From assembly GCA_900544525.1 (NCBI GenBank), contig UQVN01000179.1, forward strand, positions 1 through 7,244: a DNA stretch of 7,244 nucleotides, read 5' to 3'. Position 1 is the stretch's first letter. The number at the start of each line of letters is the position of its first letter. The notes beneath the pieces are model-generated. The model saw only the letters and a list, made by a program, of their open reading frames with translations, searched no databases and had not been told where the DNA came from. Below are positions 5,598-7,244 of the stretch, piece by piece. A program made the position numbers and the translations under genes. This DNA is from an uncultured Eubacteriales bacterium. GTDB taxonomy: Bacteria; Bacillota; Clostridia; Lachnospirales; Lachnospiraceae.

Positions 5598-7187
5598 TTA
5601 TGAAATTGTAAACGTCTTTGTTCCTACTCTACCATCTGGTAATGTAATGGTAATCGTATATTCACCACTTGCATAAAAAATATCTTTTATTGTTAATGAG
5701 CTACTTGAAGAATCAATATAGCGATGTGGCATATCATAACTTTTTTTATTTTTGGAAGGAAGTGTTATCTCGATCTTTGTTCCTGACTGATTAATGGCTG
5801 TATTTCCCTCTGTTTTAAAATCAAGAACAAGACTACCTGTAAAATGCCTACTAGGTGTAACAGAAATAATTTCAAATGTTTTTTGTGTATTATCTTCTCC
5901 ATTATCTGGAGCTTCTGATTGATATTCTGGTATTGCTAAGTAATAGAAATTATCAGAAGTATTTCCATTTTTATCTTGTGTTACAAAGCAAAAGTAAGAA
6001 CCTACAGGTGGAATTTCATCCAATGTCACTGTAAATGTTCCTGTTCCACTTACAAGAACCTGTTTCTTTGGATCTGCATCCATAACTAACTTTGGATCTT
6101 TATTTGCAATACTTTGTGGATCAAAATCATCATTTGGCTGTAATAAAGTCCAATAAATACTTCCTTCTTCATCTGATTTTAAAGTTACTTCCAACTCTTT
6201 TTCTTTTGTCCTAGCTATAGAACTAGAAATCGTATCAATAAACGGTGCATCAAAATCTACATAAAAGATTTTTTGTGCTGTCGTTCCATCTTGGAATGTA
6301 ACCGTAACTGTAAACTCATTATTGCCTTGTGGAATCGTACCCACTTTCATATAAATGGTATAATGCTGATTATCTGTTGTTTCCAGTCTTCCAAGGGACA
6401 TATTTCCGTCACTCGGACAAGCAATTTTAAAATTAGATAACGTCAACGGCTCTTTTGTCGGTTCACTTAATGTAATTTCATAGCGATAATTTTCTCCAAA
6501 TAAAGAGACATATTTATAAAAACCTTCTGCTTTTTCAATACGAATACTGGAACTATCTCCTGTAGCCACGTCAGCATCGATGGAAATTTTCTTAATTAAA
6601 GTGGTTTTCCCATCTGTACTAGCTGCCATATAATATATTGTATAGGCACTGCCTTTCTTTAGCCTATCGATTGTAAACTCATTTGCCTTACTCTTCATAT
6701 CCGCTCTCGCTCCAGCGTATAACATATCATCTTCTGTTATTCCATCTAACTCATTTGGAACTTGATGTACTGCTTTTGTACTATATGTTTTTGTTGTCTC
6801 TTCTTTTATGAGATAATAAAAAGTTCCAGCCTCATCTGAAATATAATTCACTTTTGCTTCTGTATCACTGATACGTGTTGCTCGAACAGAAGTTAACTGT
6901 GGACAATCATATTTTGATACAAAGTCTTTTTCAATTAAACTATTATCTGAGAACACAATGGCTAGACTATACCCATTATCATCATAATATGCAGTAATAA
7001 TATCAAAAGTTTTATAGTCATCACTTGGCTGAATGCTCTGTATTGTCATATCAGAACCACCTGTTGTACAAATAATCGAAATCATTTCCTTAGTTAATTC
7101 TGGATAAGATTTATTTAATATTAAACGAACTTTTCCATTTTTCACAGACTCCACACTCACAATTTGAAGACCGCTTTGTTGCGCCAT
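5598..7187 (-). CDS. Headless paralogue: five C-terminal modules only, possible silent cassette or pseudogene
   Basis: This 529-residue ORF matches residues 465-994 of the large secreted protein from end to end, with the same five modules: A1 (1-95), B1 (96-204), A2 (213-312), B2 (313-419) and A3 (436-529). The start is nominal. The ATG stands where the homologue has an Ile codon, no Shine-Dalgarno precedes it, and homology continues four codons upstream (DSQN) until a TAA. There is no signal peptide, so a product made from this ATG would stay in the cytoplasm, which is implausible for such modules. Yet the frame is open for 529 codons with no frameshift, and a terminator follows. It is therefore either the cut-off rear of a second full-length gene, a recent pseudogene, or a silent cassette awaiting recombination with an N-terminal part. 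Independent expression is unlikely. Confidence 0.65.
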   Translation of the reverse strand: MAQQSGLQIVSVESVKNGKVRLILNKSYPELTKEMISIICTTGGSDMTIQSIQPSDDYKTFDIITAYYDDNGYSLAIVFSDNSLIEKDFVSKYDCPQLTSVRATRISDTEAKVNYISDEAGTFYYLIKEETTKTYSTKAVHQVPNELDGITEDDMLYAGARADMKSKANEFTIDRLKKGSAYTIYYMAASTDGKTTLIKKISIDADVATGDSSSIRIEKAEGFYKYVSLFGENYRYEITLSEPTKEPLTLSNFKIACPSDGNMSLGRLETTDNQHYTIYMKVGTIPQGNNEFTVTVTFQDGTTAQKIFYVDFDAPFIDTISSSIARTKEKELEVTLKSDEEGSIYWTLLQPNDDFDPQSIANKDPKLVMDADPKKQVLVSGTGTFTVTLDEIPPVGSYFCFVTQDKNGNTSDNFYYLAIPEYQSEAPDNGEDNTQKTFEIISVTPSRHFTGSLVLDFKTEGNTAINQSGTKIEITLPSKNKKSYDMPHRYIDSSSSSLTIKDIFYASGEYTITITLPDGRVGTKTFTIS

Positions 7188-7234
7188 ATTTTGTGAATCT
7201 TAATAATGCGATAGATGAAGAAGATTCACAAAAT
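7188..7234. repeat. 14-bp perfect inverted repeat at the break point of the paralogue
   Basis: AAGATTCACAAAAT occurs on the - strand at 7201-7188, touching the ATG of the paralogue, and on the + strand at 7221-7234. The 19-bp spacer is 7202-7220. Both arms encode the same linker peptide (DSQN) in opposite directions. The spacer plus right arm reads NNAIDEEDSQN on the + strand, the counterpart of the IDEEDSQ linker in the large secreted protein. The linker-coding DNA is thus inverted relative to the modules it should precede. Confidence 0.8.
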
Positions 7235-7244
7235 AGACCGCTTT
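7235..7244. repeat. 10-bp direct repeat of the paralogue's start region at the window end
   Basis: AGACCGCTTT at 7235-7244 is identical to 7168-7177, which encodes the AQQSGL region of the paralogue. The match runs to the last base of the window, so its true length is unknown. It may be the edge of another module cassette lying in the same orientation as the paralogue. Confidence 0.5.

Noticed and set aside
7188..7234. Insertion-sequence end or transcription terminator
   Set aside because: There is no transposase or target duplication in the window. The 19-nt loop, the lack of a T-run after either arm, and the coding match of both arms to the linker argue against a terminator.

Overview
The window is AT-rich and reads as a low-GC Gram-positive anaerobe, most likely a Clostridia/Lachnospiraceae gut-type bacterium. 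The grounds are strong AGGAG-type ribosome sites, oligo-T terminators, a secreted protein with paired bacterial Ig-like group 2 (Big_2) domains, and a fused heavy-metal-binding/TauE-SafE/cupredoxin protein of a kind found in that group. This placement is inference; there is no rRNA or marker gene here.

Layout from left to right. Positions 1-166 on the + strand look like a free-standing small RNA gene: an extended -10 promoter, a transcript of about 108 nt whose two ends form a perfect 9-bp stem, and an oligo-U tail. It converges on gene 1 (189-2063, - strand). Gene 1 is a seven-helix membrane protein with a cytoplasmic metal-binding (HMA) head and two extracytoplasmic cupredoxin-like domains, probably for copper handling. 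It has its own short upstream region with a repeated TGGARAT motif. Gene 2 (2245-5229, - strand) encodes a 994-residue secreted protein: signal peptide, two Big_2 domains, a beta-solenoid-like repeat region, a Ser/Asn/Asp linker, and five beta-sandwich modules in an A-B-A-B-A order. It has a clear promoter, ribosome site and terminator. Gene 3 (5598-7187, - strand) is a headless paralogue that carries only the five C-terminal modules. It has its own terminator but no ribosome site or signal peptide.

The most unusual spot is the right edge (7188-7244). The linker-coding sequence that should lead into gene 3 is present, but it points the opposite way. It forms a 14-bp inverted repeat exactly where constant and C-terminal parts would join, and a 10-bp piece of the gene 3 start is repeated beyond it. 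This could be a junction of a DNA-inversion or cassette-switching system that varies the C-terminal half of a secreted protein, a fold-back rearrangement that beheaded the paralogue, or an assembly artefact at a contig end. The window does not contain the recombinase or further cassettes needed to decide.

No tRNA, rRNA, CRISPR array, insertion sequence or phage gene was seen.
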